Of a stretch of 33,635 nt of DNA, positions 26,385 through 33,635 are shown piece after piece (the first letter of the stretch is position 1; every line of letters starts with the position of its first letter). The position numbers and the translations under genes are program-made. Origin of the DNA: CAZPMO01 sp964587515 (GTDB lineage Bacteria > Pseudomonadota > Alphaproteobacteria > MPNO01); assembly GCA_964587515.1 (NCBI GenBank), contig CAZPMO010000031.1, positions 1 to 33,635 on the forward strand. The letters are read 5' to 3'. The notes beneath the pieces were generated by a model. It was not told the DNA's origin, did no database searches, and saw only the letters and a list, made by a program, of their open reading frames with translations.

Positions 26385-26576
26385 CTAATGAGGCGCGATC
26401 CAGGCGATGGCGATCATCGACAGCGCGGCCAGGATGAGGCCGCCGGAAAGCTTTCGGAACGCCGCGCGCCGGGCGGTCTCGTCCTGGTCCTTGTCGATCA
26501 CCACTCGGAAGCCCTGGGCCGCGAGCAATACACCGAGGCCGAGAAGTATTCCCAGGCTGGCGGCCTGCCAGCTCAT
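26385..26576 (-). CDS. small two-helix membrane protein
   Basis: This 63-aa protein has two predicted membrane helices, about residues 4-23 and 45-60, joined by a charged loop with VIDKDQDETARRAAFRK. I do not recognise a family. The ATG at 26576 is 24 bases after the CinA-like stop on the same strand, which supports translation in one transcript, though the ribosome-binding site is weak. Directly downstream lie the tRNA-Leu fragments. Function unknown. Confidence 0.55.
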   Translation of the reverse strand: MSWQAASLGILLGLGVLLAAQGFRVVIDKDQDETARRAAFRKLSGGLILAALSMIAIAWIAPH

Positions 26577-26600
26577 ATGGTCCGGCTTACGGCGTCGCCG

Positions 26601-27395
26601 TCAACCGCCATCGGCTTTCGACGCCGCGGACGGGTCGTCGGGTGATTCGTCCTCGGGTTCGCCACCGAGCGCGATCAGCATCTCCTTCAACTCGCCCAGC
26701 GCCGTATCCAGGCGCGTGGCGTCGGTGCCGCGCAGCACCACGCTGACCCCGAACCGGCGCTGGCGCATGGCCGGATAGCTGCCGATGTCGATATCGGGAT
26801 AGCGGTCCTGGAGTTCCGCAAGACCCGGCGCGATCGCGCCTTCGCCGAGTTGCACGCTGATCGCGCGCGACAGCATGATGTCGCCGCCCACCATCAGGTT
26901 TTTCGAGCTGTCGAACATCGCCTGCATGATCTGCGGCACCCCGGCCAGCACGAACACGTTGTCGAGCCGATAACCCGGCGCGGCGCTGACCGGGTTGCTG
27001 ATCAACTCCGCCCCGTCAGGGAAAGTCGCCATGCGCAGCCGCGCTTCATTGAGCGGCGTGTTCTTCATATAGGACTGCAGCAGCGCCACCACGCTGTCAT
27101 CGCGATGCATGCCGACGCCGAACGCAGCCGCGACGCATTCGGACGTGATGTCGTCATGGGTCGGGCCGATGCCGCCGGTGGTGATCACATAGTCGAATGC
27201 GGCGCGGCATTCGTTGAGCGTGTCCACGATGGTCTCGCTCACATCCGGGATCACGCGCACCTCGCGCAGCCGCACGCCGATGTCATTCAGCCCCAGGGCG
27301 ATATAGTTGATGTTCTTGTCCTGGGTGCGGCCCGACAGGATTTCGTTGCCGATGACCAGGACGCAGGCTGTGACGGTGTCTTTTTCGGACGGCAT
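26601..27395 (-). CDS. CinA/MoaB-type molybdopterin-binding domain protein
   Basis: This is a 264-aa protein. The N-terminal two thirds is the MoCF/molybdopterin-binding fold, with LVIGNEILSGRTQDKN at about residue 13 and TTGGIGPTHDD at about 73. The rest matches the middle of CinA but lacks the C-terminal nicotinamide-nucleotide amidase (PncC) domain. Such short CinA-type proteins are common and may act as ADP-ribose or NMN-related phosphatases; the role is unproven. I chose the ATG at 27395 with an AGGA upstream, because the earlier 27 residues look non-conserved. It may share a transcript with the small membrane protein that follows. Confidence 0.8.
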   Translation of the reverse strand: MPSEKDTVTACVLVIGNEILSGRTQDKNINYIALGLNDIGVRLREVRVIPDVSETIVDTLNECRAAFDYVITTGGIGPTHDDITSECVAAAFGVGMHRDDSVVALLQSYMKNTPLNEARLRMATFPDGAELISNPVSAAPGYRLDNVFVLAGVPQIMQAMFDSSKNLMVGGDIMLSRAISVQLGEGAIAPGLAELQDRYPDIDIGSYPAMRQRRFGVSVVLRGTDATRLDTALGELKEMLIALGGEPEDESPDDPSAASKADGG

Positions 27396-27488
27396 GGGTG
27401 TTCCTGACGTGGCGGGGGCGCATCTTAGCGCAGGTGCGCGGCTGATTGGAAGCGGCAGCAATGTGCTGTCGATCAAAGTCCGCGTATG

Positions 27489-28532
27489 TCAGACGTGTTT
27501 ATGGCGCAGCACGAACATGTGGACCAGCGACGCGCCGCCGCGCAATTGCACCTCGATTACCGATCCCCCCGCGGGCAGCAACTCGAAATCGAAATCGAAA
27601 CGTTCGTCGAGAAGCTCCATTGCCTTGTGCATGTGGCGCACCAGGAACCAGCCTCCATCCTTGGGATCTGCGTGAAACAGCTCGAAGGCGACGAACAGGC
27701 GGCCGTCGGGAGCCATGATGCGCGCGGCCTCGTCCAGGTGGCCCTCGATTTGCCGGGTGGCCAGCGCTTCGCGCAGCGTGTCCACCGGGCCGTCGAGGTG
27801 GCGTTTGTCGCGTTCGCTCGGCAAGCCCACCCGAGACGCGACCTGGCGCGAAAAATAATCATATGGCTCGTGCTCGAACTGAGACATCACCATCGAAGAC
27901 GTCACCAGATCAATGCTGCCGTCGGTGATATCCAGCGCGGCGGCATCGTTACCGGCGCGCCGCGCGGCGCCCGTCGCCTGGCGGATCGCCTGCGCCCACG
28001 ACCCGGCCGATTTCGCGACCTCGTATGACCGGCGCGCGAAGCCGGTCGCATAGCCGCCGGTGGCGTCCTGATAGAGAACATGGGGCTCATCGCCGCGCTC
28101 GTATGACTTGCAGCCGGTTCCCATTTCGCCGATTGGCTCGAAATTGTCGCAAACGCCGGCCTGCATGGCGTTAGCGCCGGAGAACCGCCGGCACCATGGC
28201 TGGGCATCATTTTCACCGAGGACGCAGAACGCGCATTCCGGATTACCGTCCGAGTCCATCTCGATAATAGCGCCGCCGATGCCGCTGTCGACGATGCCGG
28301 GTATCCAGTCGATCAGATGAATATCGGTCCGCGCCCCAACCAGGTCGTGGAACGGAATATCGTTCAGCATTCCGGCACCCAGGCATGCAATGCTTTGCGG
28401 ACGCCGGATTTCAATTACCCGATGAAGGACTTGCCGTAACGGCTCATATGCGCCGGCGCACTGCTTCCGGCATTCGGCGAAAGCCGACCGGGACGCGGGC
28501 GCGCCGATATAATCTTCCCAACTGGTCAGCAT
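27489..28532 (-). CDS. SAM-dependent methyltransferase-like protein with a cysteine-rich insert
   Basis: This is a 347-aa protein. The likely SAM-binding motif I is IACLGAGMLNDI near residue 48, followed by a strand ending HLIDWIPG; a later VTSSMVMSQFEHEPYDYF and IMAPDGRLFVAFEL match motifs IV-V of class I methyltransferases. Between them is an unusual insert with cysteines C100, C103, C114, C128 and C141 that could bind zinc or an Fe-S cluster. The substrate is not recognisable. The upstream luciferase-like gene on the same strand is 111 bases away. Family assigned by motifs only. Confidence 0.6.
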   Translation of the reverse strand: MLTSWEDYIGAPASRSAFAECRKQCAGAYEPLRQVLHRVIEIRRPQSIACLGAGMLNDIPFHDLVGARTDIHLIDWIPGIVDSGIGGAIIEMDSDGNPECAFCVLGENDAQPWCRRFSGANAMQAGVCDNFEPIGEMGTGCKSYERGDEPHVLYQDATGGYATGFARRSYEVAKSAGSWAQAIRQATGAARRAGNDAAALDITDGSIDLVTSSMVMSQFEHEPYDYFSRQVASRVGLPSERDKRHLDGPVDTLREALATRQIEGHLDEAARIMAPDGRLFVAFELFHADPKDGGWFLVRHMHKAMELLDERFDFDFELLPAGGSVIEVQLRGGASLVHMFVLRHKHV

Positions 28533-28643
28533 GGCCTACCCTTTGTCCAACGCTGGGAATGGTCGGAAGTTCGATTACCACCATTAACGCCCGGATTACA
28601 ACAGAACTCTGGACCATCGCCATTTCCGACACGGCTGGGTGGG

Positions 28644-29687
28644 TCAGGAAATCCCGATGCGGGCGTTTACGCGGGGCAGGACCTCGTCCGTCAGCAGGCG
28701 CATCGAACGATGAACCTTCTCGGCTTCCAGCGCGCCAAAATTGATCAAGAACAGGATATGACGCACGCCCAGCCCGTGCAGTTCGACGATCTGGTCGGTG
28801 ACGCGCTCCACCGAACCGAACAATCCGAGCCGCGAGCGCAAGATATCGTCATAGGTCTGGCTTTTGGCATACAGCCGCGTCTCGACGTAAAGGTTGAATG
28901 CTTCCTCGGCGTCGGCGCGCGCCTGTTCGTCGGATTCGGCGACATAGGTATGGAGCCCGAGCGGCGCGTCGTCATCGACCGACGTGGCGCCGGATTCGGC
29001 ATAGCCGGCGCGGTATTCGCCGATCAGATCGCCGATCTCGCTCATCTCGTCGGTGGTGGCGTAGGGAATCAGCATCACCCGGTTGCCCTGCTTGCCGACA
29101 TAAAAGGCGGCCTCGCGGCGCAGCACCGCGATATAGATCGGCGGGTGCGGCTTTTGCACCGGCAGAACGTTCAATGTTCCGCCATCCGAGCCGAACCAGT
29201 CGTTGCGATCCTCGATGCGTTCGCCGGCCCAGGCGCGTTTCAAAATGTCGAGCGAGAGGTCGAAGCGATCACGCTTCTCGGCCGGGTCGATCCCGAACCC
29301 TTCGAATTCGTGCTTGAGATAGCCCGAGCCCACGCCCATCAGCAGGCGTCCACCCGAAAGCTGATCGAGGGTCGCGTAATCCTCGGCGACCTGAAGGGGA
29401 TTGCGGAACGTCAGGATCGAGACCGACGGGCCAAGCCCGATACGCGAGGTGCGCTGGGCCGCGGCGCTGAGAAACACCGCCGGGTTCGCGACGATGCCGT
29501 ATTCGTGGAAATGATGCTCGGCCACCCAATAGCTGTGAAAGCCGAGTTCCTCGGCCAGCACGATCTCGTCCAGTACCTGGCCGAAAAACGTATCCATCGT
29601 GCGCGCGCGCTGGGTTGGGTAGTGATCAAATACCGTAAACGCCGAAAAACGAATCGCCGATGCCCCGCCACCGTCGCCCGTAACCAT
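28644..29687 (-). CDS. LLM-class (luciferase-like) flavin-dependent oxidoreductase
   Basis: This 347-aa protein matches the bacterial-luciferase-like monooxygenase barrel. FHSYWVAEHHFHEYG lies near residue 35, RIGLGPSVSILTFRNPLQVAEDYATLDQLSGGR gives the core in two pieces (VSILTFRNP and DQLSGGR), and GVGSGYLKHEF follows. Members use FMN or F420 to oxidise or oxygenate small molecules. The ATG at 29687 has AAGGAG upstream. It is divergent from the rRNA methyltransferase gene, with a 116-base shared promoter region. Its substrate is unknown and no partner flavin reductase is adjacent. Confidence 0.85.
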   Translation of the reverse strand: MVTGDGGGASAIRFSAFTVFDHYPTQRARTMDTFFGQVLDEIVLAEELGFHSYWVAEHHFHEYGIVANPAVFLSAAAQRTSRIGLGPSVSILTFRNPLQVAEDYATLDQLSGGRLLMGVGSGYLKHEFEGFGIDPAEKRDRFDLSLDILKRAWAGERIEDRNDWFGSDGGTLNVLPVQKPHPPIYIAVLRREAAFYVGKQGNRVMLIPYATTDEMSEIGDLIGEYRAGYAESGATSVDDDAPLGLHTYVAESDEQARADAEEAFNLYVETRLYAKSQTYDDILRSRLGLFGSVERVTDQIVELHGLGVRHILFLINFGALEAEKVHRSMRLLTDEVLPRVNARIGIS

Positions 29688-29730
29688 GGCTGATTTTCTC
29701 CTTTTTCGTTGATTATGGTTACTTTACACC

Positions 29731-29744
29731 ACGGTACACACCGT
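29731..29744. promoter_or_regulatory. short inverted repeat in a divergent promoter region
   Basis: ACGGT-ACAC-ACCGT forms a 5-bp inverted repeat between the divergent luciferase-like and rRNA methyltransferase genes. It is a possible operator but is short enough to be chance. Confidence 0.2.
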
Positions 29745-29803
29745 CGAAAGCCGCCGCCGGCCTTTTTGCTTGCCGCCCGCGGCGCGACCGATACACTCCG
29801 GCC

Positions 29804-31030
29804 ATGAATTCAATCAACGTCGAGGAAACCGCGCCCAAGGGCGTGTTGTCGCGGCCGGTGGTGCGACTTCAGCCGGGTCGGCAGAAACGGCTGCGGGCCG
29901 GTCATCCGTGGGTTTTTTCCAACGAAATCGACATGACGGCCGAGGCAAAGGCGATTCCACCCGGGACCCTGGTGACGCTCGCCGATGGCGGTGGCAATCC
30001 CCTGGCGGTGGCGAGTTTCAGCCCTCGCCCGCTGGTTAGCGCCCGCGTGCTGGACCGCGATCCCGGGGTCGCCATCGACCGGGCTTTCCTGGCCGGGCGT
30101 ATCCGGGCCGCGCTCGATCTGCGAACGCGGCTGTTCGAGTCGCCATTTTACCGCCTGATCTGGTCGGAGGCCGATCGATTGCCCGGCCTGGTGGTCGATC
30201 GCTACGGCGATGCGCTGGTGGCGCAGTTCAACACCGCCGGGACGGACCTGTTGCGAGACGAGATACTCGGCGCGCTCGACGACGTGCTCGGGCCATCCGT
30301 CGTGGTGTTGCGCAACGACAATACGGGACGCGCGCTCGAGGGTCTGCCGGAAGAAATCGCGGTGGTGCGAGGTGTGCTGGACGGTCCGCTCGAACTTGTC
30401 GAGAACGGCGCGCGCTTCCTCGCCGACCCGGCGGGCGGCCAGAAAACCGGCTGGTTCTTCGATCACCGCGAAAACCGGGCGCGCGTCGCCTCCCTTGCCA
30501 ATGGCATGCGCGTTCTCGATGTTTACAGCTATCTCGGTGGCTTCGGCATCCAGGCGGCGGTCGCCGGTGCGAAGGAAGTCGTGTGCATCGACAGTTCAAG
30601 GGGCGCGCTGGAACTGGCCCAGCGCGCGGCGTCGCTCAACGGCGTCGAGGAATGCTGCGATTTCGTGCGCGGCGAGGCGTTCGCGGAGTTGGCGCGACGC
30701 GGCGAGGCGGGCGAGAAATTCGACATCGTGGTCGCTGATCCGCCGGCCTTCGTGAAATCGAAAAAGGATTTGCGGCCCGGCCTCAAAGGCTATCGCAAGC
30801 TGTTGCGCGGCTCGGCAAAGCTGGTCGCGCCGGGCGGGCTGCTGTTCGCGGCGTCGTGCTCGCACCATGTGGATGCGGCCGCGTTCGCCGAGCTGCTGCG
30901 CGGAGTCTTCAGGGATTCGGGACGGCAGGGAAGGGTCCTCTATTCCGGCGGCGCCGGGCCCGATCATCCGATCCATCCGTCTTTGCCGGAAAGCGCGTAT
31001 CTGAAGGGCGCGCTTTTGCAACTCGACTGA
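29804..31030 (+). CDS. rlmI: RlmI-like class I rRNA (cytosine-C5) methyltransferase
   Basis: This is a 408-aa protein. A PUA-like N-terminus has LRAGHPWVFSNEI near residue 30, typical of RlmI. The central segment has the family's IWSEADRLPGLVVDRYGD. The SAM fold follows with VLDVYSYLGGFGIQAA, the catalytic-loop motif VADPPAFVKSKK and the cysteine segment FAASCSHHV. RlmI methylates C1962 of 23S rRNA. The likely reading is a housekeeping rRNA modification enzyme, though other members of the family act on different cytosines. No clear ribosome-binding site was seen before 29804. Confidence 0.85.
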   Translation: MNSINVEETAPKGVLSRPVVRLQPGRQKRLRAGHPWVFSNEIDMTAEAKAIPPGTLVTLADGGGNPLAVASFSPRPLVSARVLDRDPGVAIDRAFLAGRIRAALDLRTRLFESPFYRLIWSEADRLPGLVVDRYGDALVAQFNTAGTDLLRDEILGALDDVLGPSVVVLRNDNTGRALEGLPEEIAVVRGVLDGPLELVENGARFLADPAGGQKTGWFFDHRENRARVASLANGMRVLDVYSYLGGFGIQAAVAGAKEVVCIDSSRGALELAQRAASLNGVEECCDFVRGEAFAELARRGEAGEKFDIVVADPPAFVKSKKDLRPGLKGYRKLLRGSAKLVAPGGLLFAASCSHHVDAAAFAELLRGVFRDSGRQGRVLYSGGAGPDHPIHPSLPESAYLKGALLQLD

Positions 31031-31045
31031 AGGGGGAGCGAAAAC

Positions 31046-31669
31046 ATGCTGAAAATCCTGGGACGGGCGACATCGGCGAATGTCCAAAAGGTGGTGTGGC
31101 TGTGCGACGAGATCGGGCTCCCCTTTGAACGCGAGGACCGGGGCGGGGCGTTCGGCGGCACCGATACGCCGGAATATCTGGCCCTGAACCCCAACAGCCG
31201 CGTACCCACCATCATCGACGGCGACTTCGTGCTGTGGGAATCCAACGCCTGCATCACCTATCTCGCCTCGAAACACGCCGAGGGAAGCTGGTATCCGACC
31301 GATCTGAAAGCTCGTGGCGAGGCGCATCGCTGGATGGATTTTTCATTGGGGACCATGGCGCCCGCGCATGTCCCGGTGTTCCAGGGGATGGTCCGCACAC
31401 CGCCGGAAAAACAAGACCCGCAAGCCATTGCCGCCGGGCGCGACGACTTTTCCGCCAAGCTCGCGATCGTTAACCGCTATCTCGAAGGTCGTGATTATGT
31501 CACCGGCGACACCATCACCATCGGCGACATCTCGCTCGCGACGTTTGTGTTCCGCTGGTTCAATCTCGACATCGAACGCGAGGAATATCCCAATCTCGAA
31601 GGCTGGTACGGCCGCATTTCCGGGCGACCCGCCTATATCAGGAACATCATCGAAATAGGACTGCAATGA
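31046..31669 (+). CDS. glutathione S-transferase family protein (first of a tandem pair)
   Basis: This is a 207-aa protein with a thioredoxin-like N-terminal domain (ILGRATSANVQKVVW, then VPTIIDGDFVLWESNACI holding the cis-proline and the glutathione ES contact) and an all-helical C-terminal domain. It follows RlmI by 15 bases with AAGGGGGAG upstream. About half of its residues match the next gene. The family conjugates glutathione or acts as a glutathione-dependent isomerase or dehalogenase. A substrate cannot be assigned. Confidence 0.88.
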   Translation: MLKILGRATSANVQKVVWLCDEIGLPFEREDRGGAFGGTDTPEYLALNPNSRVPTIIDGDFVLWESNACITYLASKHAEGSWYPTDLKARGEAHRWMDFSLGTMAPAHVPVFQGMVRTPPEKQDPQAIAAGRDDFSAKLAIVNRYLEGRDYVTGDTITIGDISLATFVFRWFNLDIEREEYPNLEGWYGRISGRPAYIRNIIEIGLQ

Positions 31670-32289
31670 TGCTGAAAATTCTCGGCCGCAAGACGTCATC
31701 CAATGTGATGAAGGTGCTGTGGGGTTGCGCCGAGCTCGGGCTCGAATTCGAACGCGAGGATATCGGCGGGCCGTTCGGCGGCAACGACCAGCCCGAATAT
31801 CTCGCGCTCAACCCCAACCGGCTGGTGCCCACGTTGATCGAGGACGATTTCGTGCTGTGGGAATCGAACTCGATCCTGCGCTATCTGGCCGGAGTTCACG
31901 GCGTGGGATCGCTGTGGCCGACCGAAGCCCGGACTCGCGCCCGCGCCGAACGCTGGATGGACTGGCAGCTTACGACCATGAGCCCGTCGCTGGTGCCGGT
32001 CTTTCGCGGCTTTGTGCGCACGCCGGAGGCCGAACGCGACCATGACGCCATCGCCCGGGCGCGCGACTTGCTCGAACATAATTTCGCGATCGTCGACCGC
32101 TATCTCGGCGAGACCCGGTTTCTCGCCGGCGATGATTTCACCATGGGCGACATCCCGGTCGGCATCGCGGCCTATCGCTGGTACCACCTGCCGATCGACC
32201 GCCAGGAATTCCCCAATTTGAAGCGCTGGTATGATGCGTTGACGACGCGGGCGGGCTACCGGGAACACGTCATGAATCCGATGGAGTGA
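31666..32289 (+). CDS. glutathione S-transferase family protein (second of a tandem pair)
   Basis: This is a 207-aa paralogue of the preceding gene with the same landmarks: ILGRKTSSNVMKVLW, LVPTLIEDDFVLWESNS and the C-terminal helical domain. It overlaps that gene by 4 bases, so the pair is translationally coupled and may form a heterodimer. The two are clearly related but diverged, implying an old duplication. Translation could start at the ATG at 31666 or 31669. Substrate unknown. Confidence 0.88.
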   Translation: MMLKILGRKTSSNVMKVLWGCAELGLEFEREDIGGPFGGNDQPEYLALNPNRLVPTLIEDDFVLWESNSILRYLAGVHGVGSLWPTEARTRARAERWMDWQLTTMSPSLVPVFRGFVRTPEAERDHDAIARARDLLEHNFAIVDRYLGETRFLAGDDFTMGDIPVGIAAYRWYHLPIDRQEFPNLKRWYDALTTRAGYREHVMNPME

Positions 32290-32298
32290 TCCGGCTTC

Positions 32299-33171
32299 GT
32301 GACCCGCGATTTCCCACCCGCCATTCGCGGCGCGATGTTCATGGTCGTCGCGACCGTTCTGTGGGCGTCCATGATGGTCTTCGTTCGCCTGCTGGCCGGC
32401 GGTTATTCGACGTTCGAAATCCTGTTTTTTCGCAACGCGGTGGCGTTGATCCTGTTGAGCCCGTTGATCGCCCGAGCCGAGCTGGGCGTGCTGCGCACCA
32501 CTCGCCCGATGATGCATATGACCCGCGCGGTGTTGTCCTATGCCGGGATGCTGGGGCTGTTCTACGCCATCGGCAAGATCCCGTTGTCCGATGTGGTGGC
32601 GTTGAGCTTCGCCCAGCCGCTGTTCATCACGGTGCTGGCGGCGCTGCTGCTGGGCGAGGCGGTGGGGATGGCGCGCTGGCGGGCGACGGCGATCGGCTTT
32701 CTCGGCATTCTGATCATCGTCCGGCCCGGCTTCGAGGAAGTCGGCATCGCGACGTTGGTGGTGATCGCCGCCGCCCTGCTCTATGGCGGATCGAACATTT
32801 GCATCAAGGCGCTGATGCGGACCGACACGCCGCTTCAGGCGGTGATTTACGTCAATCTCCTGATGCTGCCCTTGTCGCTGGTCCCGACGCTGTTTGCCTG
32901 GACAACGCCGGGCTGGACCGATTTGGTTTTCCTGATATGTGTCGGCATAACCGGCACGGCGGCGGTCTATATGCTGACCAAGTCCTATCAGGCCGCCGAC
33001 GCTTCCGCCGTGGTGCCGTATGATTTCCTGCGCCTGCCCTTTACCGCCGCCGCCGCCTATTTGATGTTTTCCGAGACCGGTGATGTGTGGACGTGGCTCG
33101 GCGCGGCGGTGATCTTCGGCTCATCCTATGCGCTGGTGCGCATCGAGGCGGCGTGGGAAAGAGGCCGATAG
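32299..33171 (+). CDS. EamA/DMT-superfamily permease
   Basis: This is a 290-aa membrane protein with about ten predicted helices in two EamA repeats. The first runs from MFMVVATVLWASMMVFVR and the second from about residue 150 (VVIAAALLYGGSNICIKAL). The family exports or imports amino acids, drugs or metabolites. The GTG start at 32299 is 9 bases after the second GST stop and has GGAG upstream. With the tandem GSTs it may export a glutathione-linked product, but this rests only on position. Confidence 0.85.
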   Translation: MTRDFPPAIRGAMFMVVATVLWASMMVFVRLLAGGYSTFEILFFRNAVALILLSPLIARAELGVLRTTRPMMHMTRAVLSYAGMLGLFYAIGKIPLSDVVALSFAQPLFITVLAALLLGEAVGMARWRATAIGFLGILIIVRPGFEEVGIATLVVIAAALLYGGSNICIKALMRTDTPLQAVIYVNLLMLPLSLVPTLFAWTTPGWTDLVFLICVGITGTAAVYMLTKSYQAADASAVVPYDFLRLPFTAAAAYLMFSETGDVWTWLGAAVIFGSSYALVRIEAAWERGR

Positions 33172-33302
33172 TCCTTCAGTTTAAAATTGTCGAACGAATT
33201 GAAAGGCTATTACTAATTTGGTCCATTATAATTTCGCAGTGGCCCAACCCAGTTTTGCATCGCCGCCACCCTCAACCAAGCTGACGTGATGTAGCTACTT
33301 AG

Positions 33303-33503
33303 CCAACCTATCGCTGTATAATCATAGAGATAATGCCGCTACGGGGTTCCCATGCTGAACAATATAACGCTGGGCAAATAACCGCCTACCAGCTAGCGCT
33401 TCGCTATAGAGTGCCCGAATATTACGCGAGCGTCGCGATGATGCCCAATTACATGGAAGCAGTCCGAGAATGGCGCGGTGCAGATAACTTAATACCGTTT
33501 TAA
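33303..33503 (+). pseudogene. possible MucR/Ros C-terminal remnant
   Basis: An open frame from 33303 to the TAA at 33501-33503 (ATG at 33333, 56 aa) contains PTYRCI, then GQITAYQLALRYRVPEYY and VAMMPNYMEAVR. This resembles the C-terminal part of MucR/Ros zinc-finger regulators, where 'T...YR.R..LP..YPMVAP.Y...R' follows the finger. The zinc-finger residues are not intact and the DNA is AT-richer than the rest of the window. I read it as a decayed or laterally acquired fragment. Confidence 0.3.
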
Positions 33504-33505
33504 TT

Positions 33506-33635
33506 TGTCAATCCTGGTCAATTTTGATCTGAGCACTACCAAATCGTCGGGGAACTATATGGTTGACGTACCAAGCCCCTATTGATAGGATGGCTTCGGT
33601 TTAAAGGATGAAGCCATGTCGAAAGTCGATCTAAC
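33506..33635 (+). mobile_element. possible left end of an IS21-family element with the start of istA
   Basis: TGTCAATCCTGG at 33506 and TCAATTTTGATC just after give a repeated TCAAT motif of the kind found at IS21-family ends. At 33616 an ATG preceded by AAAGGATG starts MSKVDL before the window ends; this is how some IS21 transposases (IstA) begin. The rest of the element is outside the window, so neither the far end nor the target repeat can be seen. Confidence 0.4.

Noticed and set aside
25929..26645. Plus-strand open frame across the tRNA-Leu and its neighbours
   Set aside because: It runs through a structured tRNA with a group I intron and has no family motif.

Overview
The window is about 33.6 kb of high-GC DNA with the dense codon and operon style of a free-living alphaproteobacterium. 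Supporting clues are a partial TRAP permease, a DUF3775 gene, hydantoinase/oxoprolinase genes, a MucR-like remnant and tandem GST genes. No rRNA or taxonomic marker fixes the genus, so this placement is an inference.

Layout. Bases 1-122 hold the tail of a TRAP transporter large permease, followed at once by an EthD-like protein (129-809) and a CBS-CBS-BON protein (889-1587). Facing it, on the minus strand, is a small stress-type operon: a ribosome hibernation factor fused to a cold-shock domain (2875-2312), a 76-aa protein and a DUF3775 protein.

The centrepiece is a plus-strand run of 15 tightly packed genes (3060-21801), most joined by 4-bp stop/start overlaps. In order: crotonase-fold protein; hydantoinase/oxoprolinase A and B; B12-binding mutase subunit; acyl-CoA mutase catalytic subunit; class III CoA-transferase; maleylacetate-reductase-like dehydrogenase; MmgE/PrpD protein; a second A and B pair; a SucC-like ATP-grasp subunit; a small Fe-S ferredoxin; a SucD-like subunit; an HMG-CoA-lyase-like enzyme; and a TauD/TfdA dioxygenase. 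Together they read as one catabolic pathway. ATP-dependent opening or carboxylation of a substrate would be followed by CoA activation, B12-dependent carbon-skeleton rearrangement, and retro-aldol cleavage to an acyl-CoA. The substrate cannot be read from the sequence and I do not recognise the full set as a described pathway.

Downstream, on the minus strand, lie a hybrid histidine kinase whose receiver part carries both an in-frame stop and a frameshift, a tRNA-like relic, a GMC oxidoreductase, and a tRNA-Leu(UAA) gene split by a 236-nt group I intron at the same anticodon-loop site as the cyanobacterial/plastid intron. Next to it is an orphan 5' half of another tRNA-Leu. Further along are a small membrane protein, a CinA/MoaB-like protein, a cysteine-rich methyltransferase-like protein and a luciferase-like oxidoreductase. 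The plus strand then carries an RlmI-like rRNA methyltransferase, two tandem GSTs and an EamA-type permease. The last 460 bases are AT-richer and contain a possible MucR remnant, then what looks like the left end and first codons of an IS21-type element.
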